Positions 8,058 to 17,415 of a stretch of 64,000 nt of DNA are shown here, in pieces (the stretch's first letter is position 1; every line of letters starts with the position of its first letter). This stretch comes from Gordonia soli NBRC 108243 (GTDB taxonomy: Bacteria > Actinomycetota > Actinomycetes > Mycobacteriales > Mycobacteriaceae). Both the position numbers and the translations under genes were made by a program. The notes beneath the pieces are model-generated. The model ran no database searches. It saw only the letters and a list, made by a program, of their open reading frames with translations, and was not told where the DNA came from. The stretch spans positions 186,001 through 250,000 of the forward strand of contig NZ_BANX01000005.1 of assembly GCF_000334455.1 (NCBI RefSeq), read 5' to 3'.

Positions 8058-9368
8058 ATGAGCACGACAGATCGTGCCTCGACCAACACCCACCATCCCG
8101 TCGTCGTGATCGGCGCCGGCCAGGCCGGCCTGTCGGTCAGCTGGTACCTCGGACGCGCAGGCGTCGACCACCTGGTCGTCGAGGCGGCGACCCCGGTCCA
8201 TGCCTGGACCGACAAGCGTTGGGACAACTTCACACTCGTGACCCCCAACTGGCACTGCCGCCTGCCGGGGTACTCCTACGACGGCCCTGAGCCCGACGGC
8301 TTCATGACCCGCGACGAGGTGGTCGCATGGTTGGACGGTTGGTTGACCACCTTCACCCCGCCGGTCCGCACCCACACCACGGTCACCCGACTCGCCCGCG
8401 TCGAATCGGGTGGCTTCGAACTCACCCTCGTCGGCGGTGTCGACGGGAACCGGACCGAGCCGGAGACGATCACCTGCGATCAGGTCGTGGTGGCCACTGG
8501 CGGATATCCGCTCCCGGTCGTGCCGTCGTTCGCGCCGGCCATCGATTCCTCTGTCGTACAGATCCACTCGGAGGAGTACTTCAACCCGGAGCAGCTTCCC
8601 GAGGGCGCCGTACTCGTCGTCGGGTCCGGTCAGTCGGGTGCGCAGATCGCCGAGGACCTGCATCTCGCGGGGCGACGGGTTCACCTGGCCATCGGTAACG
8701 CACCGCGGGTCGCGCGGACCTACCGCGGCCGTGACTGCATGACCTGGTTGGCCGACATGGGGCTCTACGACACCCCGACCCGAGAGTATCCCGGAGGCAA
8801 GGCCGCCCAGGAGAAGACGAATCACTATGTGACCGGCCGCGACGGCGGTCGGGACGTCGATCTGCGTCAGTTCGCCAGGGAGGGTATGCGGCTCTACGGC
8901 ACGCTGACCGACGGCAAGGACTCGATGCTCGGTTTCGCGCCGACCCTCACCGCCGCCCTCGACAAGGCCGACTCCGTCTACAACTCGATCTGCGCCGACA
9001 TCGATCGTCACATCCGCGACAACGGGATCGACGCCCCACCGCCGACGCGATACGAGGCGGTCTGGGCACCCGAAGCAGACCCGATCGAACTCGATCTGCA
9101 GGCCGCAGGGGTCGCGTCCATCGTCTGGGCCATCGGGTATCGGCCCGACTACCGCTGGATCGAGGCCAGCGCATTCGATGGCGGCGGCCGTCCGATGCAG
9201 ACGCGCGGAGTCACCGAGGTGCCTGGACTGTCCTTCGTCGGTCTCCCGTGGATGCACACCTGGGGGTCCGGCCGGTTCCTCGGCATCGACCGGGACGCGC
9301 GGCACATCGCGGAACATGTGGCCGCAGCCGTGGGGCGTCCGCGGCTGATGGTCGCCACCGGCACCTGA
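8058..9368 (+). CDS. MSMEG_0569 family flavin-dependent oxidoreductase
   Basis: A 436-residue FAD/NAD(P)H protein of the flavin monooxygenase type. The FAD motif is VVIGAGQAGLSVSWYLGRAG at about residues 14-33 and the NADPH motif is VLVVGSGQSGAQIAEDLH at about 186-203. VWAIGYRPDYRWIE near 360 is the closing ATG-like motif of the family. It belongs to the conserved oxidoreductase of Nit1C clusters. Related monooxygenases hydroxylate amines or do Baeyer-Villiger chemistry; in this pathway it may make or consume a nitrogen-containing intermediate for the nitrilase. The start ATG follows GGAGA. It is separated by 24 bp from the previous gene and 43 bp from the ligase gene. Confidence 0.87.
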   Translation: MSTTDRASTNTHHPVVVIGAGQAGLSVSWYLGRAGVDHLVVEAATPVHAWTDKRWDNFTLVTPNWHCRLPGYSYDGPEPDGFMTRDEVVAWLDGWLTTFTPPVRTHTTVTRLARVESGGFELTLVGGVDGNRTEPETITCDQVVVATGGYPLPVVPSFAPAIDSSVVQIHSEEYFNPEQLPEGAVLVVGSGQSGAQIAEDLHLAGRRVHLAIGNAPRVARTYRGRDCMTWLADMGLYDTPTREYPGGKAAQEKTNHYVTGRDGGRDVDLRQFAREGMRLYGTLTDGKDSMLGFAPTLTAALDKADSVYNSICADIDRHIRDNGIDAPPPTRYEAVWAPEADPIELDLQAAGVASIVWAIGYRPDYRWIEASAFDGGGRPMQTRGVTEVPGLSFVGLPWMHTWGSGRFLGIDRDARHIAEHVAAAVGRPRLMVATGT

Positions 9369-9411
9369 CCCGACCCCCGACCCCCTGATTCCGACCGCAG
9401 TAGGAGGAGCG

Positions 9412-10932
9412 ATGGCCGTGATGTCGATCGCACAGGCGATCACCGAGCGGGCCCGCCGGTGCCCTGACGACGTCGTGGTGACCGCCGGCCTCACAGAGGT
9501 GACCGCTGCGCAACTGGACTCGCGCAGCAATCGTCTCGCCCGGGCGATGGTCGACGCCGGGGTGTGCCACGACGACACCGTCGCGGTGGCGATGGGCAAC
9601 GGCATCCCCTTCGTCGTCACCTGCGCGGCGATCTGGAAGGCCGGGGCCACGCCGCTGCTCCTCGACCCAGATCTGCCGACGGGAGAGCGCGCCGAACTGG
9701 AACGACTCGGGAGTCCCGCGCTGGCCGTCGGGATGGAACCCGTCACCGGAATCACCTGGATGGACACCGAGTCCGCTGTGACGCAACGGTTCTCGGATGC
9801 ACCGTTGTCCGACCGCCCGGCGTCGTGCTGGAAGGCGCCGACATCGTCGGGCAGTACCGGACGTCCGAAGATCGTCCGGGCGTCGGCCCCCGCGATGGTC
9901 GACCCGGAACAGCCGGTCGCGGTGTTCCTGCCGAACGACGCGGTCCAACTGGTGACCGCGCCGCTGTGGCACTCGGCGGCGTTCACCTACGCGTTCCGGG
10001 GGCTGACGGCCGGACACCGGCTGGTCGTCGAGCCTCGTTTCGACGAGCATCGGTTCGGAGCCCTCGTCGCCGAACACGGCATAACCTGGACGTTGCTCTC
10101 GCCCAGTACGATCCGACGACTCCTGCGCCTGGGTCCCGACCGGCCGGATCCCGCCGAGATGGCCGTCCTGGAGACGATCCTGCACATCGGCGCACGATGT
10201 CCGGCTGCCGACAAGCGTGCACTGATCGACTGGCTCGGACCAGAGCGTGTCGTGGAGGTCTACGCCGGCACGGAGTCCAACGGGCTGACGATGATCACCG
10301 GCGCCGAGTGGCTCGCCCACCCGGGCAGCGTCGGCCGACCCATCGGCGGCACCGAGATCAGCATCCGTGACGATGCCGGGCACGAGCTCGGCCCGGGCCG
10401 AGCCGGTCTGGTGTGGATGCGGCGGGGTGGTATGGCGACCTACGACTACCGCGGCGCCGCGTCACGACGCACTGCCGACGGGTGGGACACTCTGGGCGAC
10501 GTCGGCACGGTCGACGCCGACGGATATCTGACGATCCTGGATCGCGCGGGCGATGTCATCGAATGTGGTTCCGGTGTGGTCTATCCCGCCGACGTCGAGC
10601 AGGTCGTCGAATCTCATCCGCTGGTGCGCGATGCCGTCGTGACCGGCCGGTGTGACGAGGGATCGTCGACCGCCCCCCATCCGGAGATCACGGTGGTGGT
10701 CGACGTCGGCGATGCGGATGTCGATCCCGACGAGATCCTGCGGTACGCCGCGGGGCGACTGGAACACCGCGCTCGGCCGACATCGATCACCATCGCGCGC
10801 CGACCTCTGCGCAACGGTGCGGGGAAGACACGGCGCAGCGCATACCGGCCCACGGGCCGTCCCCGCCCCACGAGCAGATCCGAGGTGACGATCCACGATG
10901 CCGTGCACCGCCACCCCGCACCTTCCGAGTGA
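9412..10932 (+). CDS. Adenylate-forming ligase (AMP-dependent synthetase)
   Basis: A 506-residue ANL-superfamily enzyme that should activate a carboxylic acid with ATP and pass it to CoA, an amine or a carrier. The P-loop is TSSGSTGRPK at about residues 143-152, the aromatic/adenine motif is VYAGTESNGL at about 282, the ATP-ribose Asp is in LGDVGTVDADGY at about 362, and the catalytic Lys is in RNGAGKTRR near 467. The domain order is complete. A strong AGGAGGAG ribosome-binding site precedes the ATG. This gene is not one of the usual Nit1C components and lies between the flavoprotein and radical SAM genes with the same orientation and short gaps, so it is probably a pathway-specific addition. 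The acid substrate could be the product of the nitrilase, but this is inference. Confidence 0.85.
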   Translation: MAVMSIAQAITERARRCPDDVVVTAGLTEVTAAQLDSRSNRLARAMVDAGVCHDDTVAVAMGNGIPFVVTCAAIWKAGATPLLLDPDLPTGERAELERLGSPALAVGMEPVTGITWMDTESAVTQRFSDAPLSDRPASCWKAPTSSGSTGRPKIVRASAPAMVDPEQPVAVFLPNDAVQLVTAPLWHSAAFTYAFRGLTAGHRLVVEPRFDEHRFGALVAEHGITWTLLSPSTIRRLLRLGPDRPDPAEMAVLETILHIGARCPAADKRALIDWLGPERVVEVYAGTESNGLTMITGAEWLAHPGSVGRPIGGTEISIRDDAGHELGPGRAGLVWMRRGGMATYDYRGAASRRTADGWDTLGDVGTVDADGYLTILDRAGDVIECGSGVVYPADVEQVVESHPLVRDAVVTGRCDEGSSTAPHPEITVVVDVGDADVDPDEILRYAAGRLEHRARPTSITIARRPLRNGAGKTRRSAYRPTGRPRPTSRSEVTIHDAVHRHPAPSE

Positions 10933-10944
10933 ACGGAGCTCCTC

Positions 10945-12000
10945 ATGACTGTTTCCACGCGAGTCGATCTCGCCCTGCTCGGCATCCGCGGTACACCGCC
11001 GGTCCATCGCACGGGCGGGGCCGGGCCCACCGATGACGGCCACGTGCTGATCGACGGGCTGCCCGCGGCCATCCCGCGGAACCCGGACAGTCCCTTCGTC
11101 TTCGACGGTGACCGCGTCCTCTACGACGGCGCCGACGTCGGGGTCGAGGTCCGCGGCATCGGGCGCCCGCGCTTCTACGATCTGACCACCGCAGACGGCG
11201 TCGGGTACGAGAAGATCGCGCGGTTGCACGGCCGCGACGTGTTGGCCACCACGGTCGTGCAGACGTGCGTCCGGTACGGCGAGGACCAACGGTGCCGCTT
11301 CTGTTCGATCGAGGAGTCGTTGCGGGCCGGCTCCACGGTCGCGGTCAAGAAGCCTGATCAGTTGGCCGAGGTCGCCCGTGCGGCGGTCGATCTCGACGGA
11401 GTCCGGCAGATGGTGATGACCACCGGGACATCCAACGGACGCGACCGCGGCGCACGACACCTGGCGCGGTGCGTCCGGGCCGTGAAGGCCGCGGTCCCCG
11501 AACTGCCGATCCAGGTGCAGTGTGAGCCGCCGGCCGACCTCTCGGTGATCCAGGAGTTGCGTGACGCCGGTGCCGATGCGATCGGTATCCACGTCGAGTC
11601 GCTCGACGACGGGGTGCGCCGACGCTGGATGCCGGGCAAGGCGACCGTATCGCTCGACGAGTACCGTTCGGCCTGGGCCGAGGCCGTCCGGGTGTTCGGC
11701 CGCAATCAGGTGTCGACGTATCTGCTGGTGGGTCTCGGCGAGGACGCCGACGAGATGATCACCGGGGCACGCGAACTCGCCGACATGGGGGTCTATCCCT
11801 TCATCGTGCCGTTCCGTCCCCACGCCGGGACGCTGGCCGTGGACGTCGATCGCGCATCCGCTCCCGACGCCGCGGTGGTCGAGAAGGTCACACGCGAGGT
11901 GGCGTCACACCTCCGACTCGTCGGGATGGCGGGCACCGAGCAGCGGGCCGGGTGCGCCGCCTGCGGTGCGTGCAGCATGCTGCAGACCGCAGGAGCGTGA
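10945..12000 (+). CDS. MSMEG_0568 family radical SAM protein
   Basis: A 351-residue radical SAM enzyme of Nit1C clusters. The cluster-binding cysteines are Cys108, Cys117 and Cys120 in TCVRYGEDQRCRFCS, a C-x8-C-x2-C spacing instead of the usual C-x3-C-x2-C. A second cysteine set at the C-terminus, Cys337, Cys340 and Cys343 in GCAACGACS, could hold an auxiliary iron-sulfur cluster. VMTTGTSNGRDRG and IQVQCEPPADL follow the expected SAM barrel order. The reaction is not known for any family member as far as I recall. The ATG follows GGAG and lies 12 bp after the ligase stop; the stop is 6 bp before the next start, so these genes are tightly linked. Confidence 0.87.
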   Translation: MTVSTRVDLALLGIRGTPPVHRTGGAGPTDDGHVLIDGLPAAIPRNPDSPFVFDGDRVLYDGADVGVEVRGIGRPRFYDLTTADGVGYEKIARLHGRDVLATTVVQTCVRYGEDQRCRFCSIEESLRAGSTVAVKKPDQLAEVARAAVDLDGVRQMVMTTGTSNGRDRGARHLARCVRAVKAAVPELPIQVQCEPPADLSVIQELRDAGADAIGIHVESLDDGVRRRWMPGKATVSLDEYRSAWAEAVRVFGRNQVSTYLLVGLGEDADEMITGARELADMGVYPFIVPFRPHAGTLAVDVDRASAPDAAVVEKVTREVASHLRLVGMAGTEQRAGCAACGACSMLQTAGA

Positions 12001-12006
12001 GCGACC

Positions 12007-13452
12007 GTGTTGGACGGTTCACGCAACCCCGCACCGGTAGTCACGCCGACGCTGCTCGCCGACGATCTCTCCATCCTGGCGGGGGTGCGCCGGGAGCCGA
12101 TGACGCCCTACCTGATCCGCGTGGCGGAGAGTTGCCGCGAGATCGCCGCGTACCACCGGCTGCGTCATGCCGAGTTCGTCGAGCGGCAGCAATTGTTCGT
12201 CGACACCGACTGTGACGACGTCGATCTCGACGAACGCTGCGTCGTCCTGGTCGCGGTGTCGGCGGACGGTGACGTCCTCGGCGGCGTTCGGCTCGCCCCG
12301 GTGCTCGACGTCGACCTGGGGTGGTGGACCGGGAGTCGACTCGTGGTCGGTCGGACCGGTGCGACGAGGGGGGTCGGCGCCGCACTGATCAGATCTGCCT
12401 GCGCGCACGCGGAGGGGCGCGGAGTCCTCCGATTCGAGGCGTCGGTCCAGAGCCGCCATCGGGCGCTGTTCCGGTCGGTCGGCTGGGAGGACCGGGGGAC
12501 GGCCCCGTCGGTCGGTGGATGCGATCACCGACTCATGCGGTGGCCGATCGACGCGGTGCAGCGTGTCACCGACGGCACCAAGGCGATGCTCGCGCAGGTG
12601 TTGTCGGCGTTCACGGATCAGCCCGGCGGGCTCGGTGAGGCCGGCTTCCGTGGCGACGACGGCGTGCCTGTGCCGGGTACCGACGTGATCGCCGCATGCG
12701 ACGCGATCCTGCCGTCGATGGTCGAGCGTGATCCCGAGTGGGCCGGTTGGTGCTCGGTCCTGGTCAACATCAACGATCTGTCGGCGATGGGCGCCACACC
12801 GGTCGGACTCCTCGATGCCGTCGGCGCCCCGACACGGTCACACCTCACCCGGATCGTGCGCGGGATCGCCGCAGCCGCAGACGCGTGGGCGACGCCCGTG
12901 CTCGGTGGTCACACGCAGGTCGGGGTACCGTCCGCGTTGTCGGTGACGGCGCTGGGACGGACCGAGCGTCCCGTACGCGCGGGTGCCGGTCGGCCAGGCG
13001 ACCCCCTCTCGCTTCTCGCCGATCTCGGCGGCGGTTGGCGTCCCGGACACCACGGCCGCCAGTGGGACAGCACCAGTACGCGCAGCGCCGACGATCTGCG
13101 TCGGATGACCGGGTTGGTGGCCGAGCTCCGTCCGGCCGCCGCGAAGGATGTCAGCATGGCCGGGATCGCCGGCACCGCAGGGATGTTGGCCGAAGCGTCC
13201 GGTACCGGCGTCGAACTGGACATCGCGGCGGTGCCGCGTCCGTCGGCAGCCACGATGAGGGACTGGCTCACCTGCTTCCCGGGCTTCGCGATGCTGGTCG
13301 CGGATCGCGCGCCGATGATTCCGGATCGCGCGCCGGTGTCGGCGGCGGCCTGCGGGGTGTTGACGTCTGCTCCGGGGGTACGCCTGCGCTGGCCCGACGG
13401 CGAGACCACGGTGGCGGTGCGGTCGACGGTCACCGGTCTGGGCGCGGCGTGA
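12007..13452 (+). CDS. GNAT acetyltransferase fused to AIR synthase-like domain (MSMEG_0567 family)
   Basis: A 481-residue fusion of two Nit1C components that are separate genes in cyanobacteria (Sll0786 and Sll0787). Residues about 25-180 are a GNAT domain: YHRLRHAEFVERQQLFVDTD is the family-specific start and TRGVGAALIRSACAHA is the acetyl-CoA loop. Residues about 190-475 are PurM/AIR synthase-like, an ATP-using fold: LVNINDLSAMGATPVGLLDA and GGHTQVGVPSALSVTALG are the conserved strands. The AIR synthase half suggests ATP-driven phosphorylation or cyclisation of an amide-like intermediate; the GNAT half would acylate an amine. The GTG start lies 6 bp after the radical SAM stop. Substrates are unknown. 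Confidence 0.87.
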   Translation: MLDGSRNPAPVVTPTLLADDLSILAGVRREPMTPYLIRVAESCREIAAYHRLRHAEFVERQQLFVDTDCDDVDLDERCVVLVAVSADGDVLGGVRLAPVLDVDLGWWTGSRLVVGRTGATRGVGAALIRSACAHAEGRGVLRFEASVQSRHRALFRSVGWEDRGTAPSVGGCDHRLMRWPIDAVQRVTDGTKAMLAQVLSAFTDQPGGLGEAGFRGDDGVPVPGTDVIAACDAILPSMVERDPEWAGWCSVLVNINDLSAMGATPVGLLDAVGAPTRSHLTRIVRGIAAAADAWATPVLGGHTQVGVPSALSVTALGRTERPVRAGAGRPGDPLSLLADLGGGWRPGHHGRQWDSTSTRSADDLRRMTGLVAELRPAAAKDVSMAGIAGTAGMLAEASGTGVELDIAAVPRPSAATMRDWLTCFPGFAMLVADRAPMIPDRAPVSAAACGVLTSAPGVRLRWPDGETTVAVRSTVTGLGAA

Positions 13453-13561
13453 CGGGTATCCCCGGATGCAGAGGACGGCGTCGGGCGCCCGCGCGTCCGC
13501 TGTCGGTCGGCCGCGCACCCGACTCGCGCACAGTAGAGTCCGCTGACATGGCTGTGGTGAC

Positions 13562-14404
13562 ATGAGAACGGTGACCATGGGCGCCCTGGCAGGTCACTTC
13601 GGGCGCGACGTCGACCGCGGTGTGGCCAAGGCGGTCGGCATCATCGAGTCGGCCGCCCGCGACGGCGTCGACCTGCTGGTGTTCCCGGATGCGACGATCG
13701 GCGGCTACCTCGGTGATCTCCGCGCGCCGGACCTCGACGAGCTGCCACCCGCACTCGACCCCGAAGGCCCGGAGCTGTCGGTGATCTCGCAGGCGGCTGG
13801 TGACATGACAGTCTGTATCGGCTACACCGAGGCCGCCGGCGGACTGCGGTACAACGCGGCGGCGTGTGTCACCGGCGACGGCGTACTCGGACACCACCGG
13901 AAGGTGCATCAACCGGCAGGCGAGTCACTGGCGTATGCAGCGGGAGACGCGTTCGCCCCCTTCGACACCCCGGTCGGCCGGATGGGCATGCTCATCGACT
14001 ACGACAAGACGTTCCCGGAGTCGGCGCGTGCGCTGGCCACCGGTGGCGCCCGCATCGTGGCAGCACTGTCGGCATGGCCGGCGAGCGTCACCGACCGGGC
14101 CGCCCGCCTCCCCGCCGACCGGCAGTCCCGACTGTTCGATCTGTACGACTGCGCGCGTGCTGCCGAGAACCAGATCTTCGTGGTGTCGTCCAACCAGACC
14201 GGCGTCATGGGCTCGTTGCGGTTCTTGGGGCAGGCCAAGGTCGTCGGGCCGGGCGGCGAGATCCTGGCGACCACGCGGTCGAAGGGCGGTATGGCGACGG
14301 TGTCGGCCGATGTCGAGAGTGAGATCGGCCGTGCTCGAAGGGTTCTCGATCATCTGGCCGAACTCCGGCCGGACGCCTATCACAGCGGGCAGGTCCAGCA
14401 GTGA
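13562..14404 (+). CDS. Nitrilase-fold protein with Glu and Cys of the triad replaced by Asp
   Basis: A 280-residue carbon-nitrogen hydrolase homologue, clearly a paralogue of the nitrilase at 6842-7741: compare FPDATIGGYLGDL with FPEAAIGGYLSSL and LIDYDKTFPES with QICYDKAFPEA. The catalytic Glu is Asp43 (codon GAT) and the nucleophilic Cys is Asp146 (codon GAC); Lys114 in HRKVHQ is kept. Without the Cys it cannot form the usual thioester/thioimidate, so it is either a non-catalytic partner or regulator of the active nitrilase, a binding protein, or an enzyme of altered chemistry. The reading frame is intact and well conserved, so it is not a decaying pseudogene. A 109-bp gap precedes it, with no Shine-Dalgarno sequence. 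Its stop overlaps the next start. Confidence 0.85.
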   Translation: MRTVTMGALAGHFGRDVDRGVAKAVGIIESAARDGVDLLVFPDATIGGYLGDLRAPDLDELPPALDPEGPELSVISQAAGDMTVCIGYTEAAGGLRYNAAACVTGDGVLGHHRKVHQPAGESLAYAAGDAFAPFDTPVGRMGMLIDYDKTFPESARALATGGARIVAALSAWPASVTDRAARLPADRQSRLFDLYDCARAAENQIFVVSSNQTGVMGSLRFLGQAKVVGPGGEILATTRSKGGMATVSADVESEIGRARRVLDHLAELRPDAYHSGQVQQ

Positions 14405-15501
14405 ACCCGCGGATCGCGCTGGCGACCTACTCGACGCGTCCACGCGGCGGCGTCGTCCACACGCTCAATCTGGCCGAAGCGCTTGCTGCCCAGGGGGCCC
14501 AGGTCTCGGTGTGGTCGTTGGCGCGCGGCGGCGATCAGGGCTTCTTCCGTCCGGTCGACCCATCTGTCGGTGTAGAACTGATCCCGTTCGCCGATGTCCC
14601 CGACGAGTCGGTCACCGATCGGATCGTCCGCTCCATCGAGACGATGCGGACGGGCTTCCGGGCCGACGAGTACGACATCGTGCACGCGCAGGACTGCATC
14701 AGTGCCAACGCGGTGGGGACGTGTATCCGCACCATCCACCACCTCGATCAGTTCACCACCCCGGTGCTGGTCGAGTGTCACGAGAAGGCCGTCGTCGCAC
14801 CGTATGCGCGGATCTGTGTGTCGGAGGCCGTGGCGGGAGAGGTGCGTGACGGCTGGGACCTCCATCCGGCCGTGATACCGAACGGTGTTGCTGCGCATCG
14901 GTTCCAGTCCGCAGCGGACGACGCCCCGGAATCAGTCGCCGCGCGTCGGCGATGGCGGGACCGACTCGGACGGTATGTCCTGGCGGTCGGCGGCATCGAG
15001 CCCAGGAAGGGCAGCATCGACCTCCTCGAGGCACATGCGTTGCTGCGGCGGCATCATCCCGATCTCGCGTTGGTGTTCGCCGGTGGAGAGACGCTGTTCG
15101 ACTATCGCGGCTATCGGGCCGAATTCGAGAGTCGGCGAGACGCTCTCGGTACCGAGCCGATCGTGCTGGGTGCGGTCCCCGAGCCGGATCTCCCGTCGCT
15201 GGTGGCGGCTGCGGACGTGTTCGCCTTCCCGTCGACGAAGGAGGGCTTCGGGCTCGCCGCGATGGAGGCGCTGGCCGCGCGGCGACCGGTGGTCGCCCGA
15301 GACCTGCCCATCCTGCACGAGGTCTTCGGTGAGTCGGTGACCTATGCGGCGGATGTCGGCGAACTCGCGGATCGGCTGGGCGAGGCCCTGCAGCCCGACC
15401 CCGATCGAGCGCGGCGCGGAGCAGAACTGGCCGCTTCGCTGACGTGGTCCTCCGCGGCCGCAGCGCATCTGGACTTCTACGAGCGGCATCCGCGTCCCTG
15501 A
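14401..15501 (+). CDS. MSMEG_0565 family glycosyltransferase (GT4)
   Basis: A 366-residue GT-B glycosyltransferase. The N-terminal half has TRPRGGVVHTLNLAEALAAQG, the acceptor-side glycine-rich loop. The C-terminal half has VGGIEPRKGSIDLLEAH at about residue 197 and PSTKEGFGLAAMEALAARRPVV at about 277, the donor-binding E-x7-E region of family GT4. It is the last gene of the cluster and overlaps the pseudo-nitrilase gene (GTGA). A glycosyltransferase at the end suggests the pathway product, or a precursor, is sugar-linked. Donor and acceptor are not predictable from the sequence. A strong GC-rich hairpin follows 31 bp later. Confidence 0.88.
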   Translation: MNPRIALATYSTRPRGGVVHTLNLAEALAAQGAQVSVWSLARGGDQGFFRPVDPSVGVELIPFADVPDESVTDRIVRSIETMRTGFRADEYDIVHAQDCISANAVGTCIRTIHHLDQFTTPVLVECHEKAVVAPYARICVSEAVAGEVRDGWDLHPAVIPNGVAAHRFQSAADDAPESVAARRRWRDRLGRYVLAVGGIEPRKGSIDLLEAHALLRRHHPDLALVFAGGETLFDYRGYRAEFESRRDALGTEPIVLGAVPEPDLPSLVAAADVFAFPSTKEGFGLAAMEALAARRPVVARDLPILHEVFGESVTYAADVGELADRLGEALQPDPDRARRGAELAASLTWSSAAAAHLDFYERHPRP

Positions 15502-15532
15502 TCGAGCGGTGTGGACTCGACGGTGTAGATGG

Positions 15533-15575
15533 GACCGCCCCGCCCTCCCGGATCGCGGGAGGACGGGGGCGGGTC
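15533..15575. terminator. Bidirectional GC-rich hairpin between the Nit1C cluster and a hydrolase gene
   Basis: Two nearly complementary GC-rich arms (left 15533-15550, right 15556-15575) with a 5-nt loop lie between converging genes. There is no U-tract. It would stop transcripts from the glycosyltransferase gene and possibly from the hydrolase gene. Confidence 0.6.
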
Positions 15576-15580
15576 AGCAG

Positions 15581-15641
15581 GCGCTCGTCGACCGTGCGCT
15601 CGGGTGCGTCGATCGTGCGCTCGAATCCGTCGACCGTGCGC
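15581..15641. repeat. Short tandem repeat, about 21-bp unit
   Basis: Two 21-bp units starting GCGCTCG and ending CGTCGAYCGT stand at 15596-15616 and 15617-15637, preceded by a shortened 15-bp unit (15581-15595) and followed by a partial GCGC. They fill the space between the terminator hairpin and the end of the hydrolase gene. Confidence 0.6.
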
Positions 15642-15646
15642 CGGGA

Positions 15647-17227
<1,581 letters not shown>

Positions 17228-17415
17228 TTCCGGACTCGGTTCGGATGCGTGCGCCGAGTCATGTGCCGCCCGTTCGGGTACAAAATCTGTACGTGGGAGC
17301 GGGGCCGTCGACGATATGTCGATAGCGCGGCTCTGGCGGACAGATTCTGTCTGTGTTCGGGGGTGGAAGCGCAGGCATGGGCGGGCCGCCCGAACACGGA
17401 CGACGGCCAGCTCAC

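Noticed and set aside
8016..9986. A 656-codon open frame on the minus strand
   Set aside because: Antisense to the flavoprotein and ligase genes, with no domain pattern.
17278..17292. Inverted repeat GTACA-n5-TGTAC between TetR and SDR genes
   Set aside because: Arms are only 5 bp and lie at the 3' ends of convergent genes, where an operator is not expected.
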